Of a DNA stretch of 7,298 bases, positions 5,927 through 7,298 are shown one piece after another. Made by a program: the position numbers and the translations under genes. Origin of the DNA: Trueperaceae bacterium (GTDB lineage: Bacteria > Deinococcota > Deinococci > Deinococcales > Trueperaceae); NCBI GenBank assembly GCA_024636105.1, contig JAGXHO010000253.1, forward strand, positions 1 to 7,298. The letters are read 5' to 3'. A model generated the notes under the pieces. That model saw nothing but the letters and a program-made list of their open reading frames with translations. It ran no database searches and was not told the DNA's origin. The first letter of the stretch is position 1; each line of letters begins with the position of its first letter.

Positions 5927-6771
5927 GCGGCCAGCAGCGCGCGACGCCCCTCGACGGCCGCGCCGTCTCCGATGCCGTCGCGGGGCGCCTCACCGCGCGG
6001 GTTTCCGAGCTCCCGTTCGTGCCGCGGCTCGTGTTCGTGCGCGTCGGTGAGGATCCGGCGAGCGTGTTCTACGTCCGGTCGAAGCAGCGGTACGCGAAGC
6101 GCGTCGGCGTGAACGCCGAGACGCTCGTCCTACCCGAGGCCGTGGAGCAAGCCGAGTTGATGGCCACGATCGCGCGCCTGAACGACGATCCGGAGACCGA
6201 TGGGATCCTGGTGCAGCTTCCGCTGCCTTCGCACCTCGACGCCGCCCCGGTCCTCGAGGCGATCGACCCGTCCAAGGACGTCGACGGCTTCCATCCGGTC
6301 AACGTAGGGCGCCTGTGGTCGGGCGCGCCGGCGCTCGTGCCCTGCACGCCGCTCGGGCTGCTCGCGATCCTCGACCACTACGAGCTGGACGTCGAGGGCC
6401 GACACGTGGTCGTGATCGGCCGCAGCCACATGGTCGGCAAGCCGGCTGCCGCGCTCTTCTTGGGGCGCCACGCGACGGTCACCGTGGCCCATTCGCGCAC
6501 CCGCGACCTCGGCGCCGTCGTTCGGACGGGCGACGTCGTCGTGGCGGCGGTCGGCCGGGCCGGCCTCGTGACCGCCGACTTGGTGCGTCCTGGCGCGGTG
6601 GTGCTCGACGTGGGCATGACGCGGGTCGACGACCGCATCGTCGGCGACGTCGCCGAGGACGTCTGGGGCGTGGCTGGGCACATGACGCCCATGCCGGGCG
6701 GCACCGGGCTGGTGACGGTCGCCATGGTGCTTCAGAACACGCTGACGGCCGCGGAGCGACGCCGGGCATGA
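5923..6771 (+). CDS. folD: Bifunctional methylenetetrahydrofolate dehydrogenase / methenyltetrahydrofolate cyclohydrolase
   Basis: The product has 282 residues, the usual FolD length. It interconverts 5,10-methylene-THF, 5,10-methenyl-THF and 10-formyl-THF in the cytoplasm, feeding purine and fMet-tRNA synthesis. The catalytic N-terminal domain has VGEDPASVFYVRSK (41-54), with Tyr50 and the key Lys54. Gln98 lies in LVQLPLP (96-102), and Asp121 in KDVDGFHPVN (118-127). The Rossmann domain has VVVIGRSHMVGKPAA (162-176) for NADP. The C-terminal loop reads MTPMPGGTGLVTVAM (254-268), where most FolD proteins have PGGVGPMTVAM, so the usual Val, Pro and Met are replaced by Thr, Leu and Val. The start is GTG at 5923, with GAGGA (5912-5916) 6 nt upstream. 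It overlaps nusB by 4 nt and the next gene by 4 nt. Confidence 0.96.
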   Translation: MSGQQRATPLDGRAVSDAVAGRLTARVSELPFVPRLVFVRVGEDPASVFYVRSKQRYAKRVGVNAETLVLPEAVEQAELMATIARLNDDPETDGILVQLPLPSHLDAAPVLEAIDPSKDVDGFHPVNVGRLWSGAPALVPCTPLGLLAILDHYELDVEGRHVVVIGRSHMVGKPAAALFLGRHATVTVAHSRTRDLGAVVRTGDVVVAAVGRAGLVTADLVRPGAVVLDVGMTRVDDRIVGDVAEDVWGVAGHMTPMPGGTGLVTVAMVLQNTLTAAERRRA

Positions 6772-7208
6772 CGCTGTTCGACAACGTGCCGCTGATCGCG
6801 GCCATCGCTGCGAGCCTGGGCGCGCAGATGGTCAAGGTGCTGCTCGTGTTGGCGACCGAGCGGCGTTGGGCGCCCGAGCGGCTCCTGGAGACCGGCGGGA
6901 TGCCATCGTCGCACTCGGCGTCGGTCGCCGCGCTGGCGACCTCGGTCGGCATCCTGTACGGCTGGGCGCACCCCTACTTCGCGATCGCCGCGGTCTTCGC
7001 TTCGATCGTCATGTACGACGCCACGGGCATCCGACGAGCGGCGGGCATGCAGGCCGAGCTCATCAACGACCTCGTGGAGGAGCTCGGTCACCTGTTCGAC
7101 GAGGGGTTCCAGCCGCAGGCGCTCAAGACCCTGCTCGGGCACACGTACCCGCAAGTGGTCGTCGGTGCCCTCGTCGGCATCGTGACCGGCGTCATCGTCG
7201 CCACCTGA
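6768..7208 (+). CDS. Divergent PAP2 family (DUF212) membrane protein
   Basis: The product has 146 residues, the usual size for this family, with several hydrophobic segments: about 8-29, 50-66, 69-83 and 129-145. Motifs resemble PAP2 acid phosphatases: GGMPSSHSA (43-51), YDATGIRRAAG (83-93) and LLGHTYPQVVVGALVG (122-137). In PAP2 enzymes the SSHS-type His and the second His with a basic residue bind phosphate, so a lipid-phosphate phosphatase role is possible; activity in this family is not established to my knowledge. The ATG overlaps the folD stop (ATGA), and a weak GGAG lies at 6753-6756. It is the last gene of the operon. Confidence 0.92.
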   Translation: MTLFDNVPLIAAIAASLGAQMVKVLLVLATERRWAPERLLETGGMPSSHSASVAALATSVGILYGWAHPYFAIAAVFASIVMYDATGIRRAAGMQAELINDLVEELGHLFDEGFQPQALKTLLGHTYPQVVVGALVGIVTGVIVAT

Positions 7209-7224
7209 GTCCGCGGCCGCCCGC
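7209..7224. other. Sixteen-bp gap between convergent genes
   Basis: The gap contains the 8-bp palindrome GCGGCCGC (7213-7220). The flanking TGAG (7206-7209) and CTCA (7224-7227) can pair around it. This is at most a weak hairpin without a T-tract, so no clear terminator is seen for either gene. Confidence 0.35.
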
Positions 7225-7298
7225 TCAGCGCGCCCGCGCCGCGACCGCCACGACCACCCGGCCCGCGCCCGCCGCTGCGAGCGCCGTACGGCACGCCC
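7225..7298 (-). CDS. C-terminal end of a convergent gene, possibly ComF-like phosphoribosyltransferase
   Basis: A minus-strand frame enters from the right edge and stops at TGA (7227-7225). Its 23 visible residues read ACRTALAAAGAGRVVVAVA and then ARAR. An Ala-rich helix, then AGAxxV and a hydrophobic strand ending in AR, is what the last turn of ComF-type phosphoribosyltransferases looks like. Too little is present to see the PRPP motif, so this is a guess; another Ala-rich protein end or non-coding DNA is possible. Confidence 0.35.
   Translation of the reverse strand, partial: ACRTALAAAGAGRVVVAVAARAR

Overview
This is a very GC-rich stretch of bacterial chromosome carrying mostly housekeeping genes. 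I see no mobile element, CRISPR array, toxin module or recently acquired island. From memory, the EF-P protein resembles Thermus EF-P closely: Arg at the tip position 32, a YQHQK-type segment before it, and a VSGG...[11 protein letters not shown]-terminus. The quinate-5-dehydrogenase-like orphan is also a family I associate with Deinococcus-Thermus and some Firmicutes. I therefore infer a high-GC Deinococcota organism (Deinococcus, Truepera or an uncultured relative). This is inference, not a database result.

Left part (1-1030). A tRNA-dihydrouridine synthase gene (dus) runs leftwards off the window edge. It is divergent from a GNAT acetyltransferase gene. Each of the two starts has a TAGnCT -10 box ending exactly 7 nt before its ATG, which suggests leaderless transcripts. 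The 113-bp space between them holds a dyad that overlaps the presumed dus -35 region and is a candidate operator.

Middle (1031-2570). The GNAT gene is followed 16 bp later by a gene with a strong ribosome binding site for the protein usually labelled quinate 5-dehydrogenase. Its stop codon lies inside a perfect 50-bp palindrome that probably ends the transcript.

Right part (2590-7208). A TGn-extended -10 promoter begins a tightly packed operon: efp, accB, accC, an Asp23/Gls24-family gene, nusB, folD and a divergent-PAP2 (DUF212) membrane-protein gene. Intergenic gaps are 1 to 13 nt, or the genes overlap by 4 to 8 nt, so translational coupling is likely. The operon joins translation of proline-rich stretches (EF-P), the first step of fatty acid synthesis (BCCP and biotin carboxylase), rRNA antitermination (NusB), one-carbon folate metabolism (FolD) and an envelope-type membrane protein. 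These are growth-linked functions. The carboxyltransferase genes accA and accD are not in the window. At the right edge a convergent reading frame, possibly the end of a comF-like gene, stops 16 bp from the last operon gene.

The longest stretch without a gene is 192 bp (2529-2720), and its contents are described. No tRNA, rRNA or recognisable riboswitch was found.
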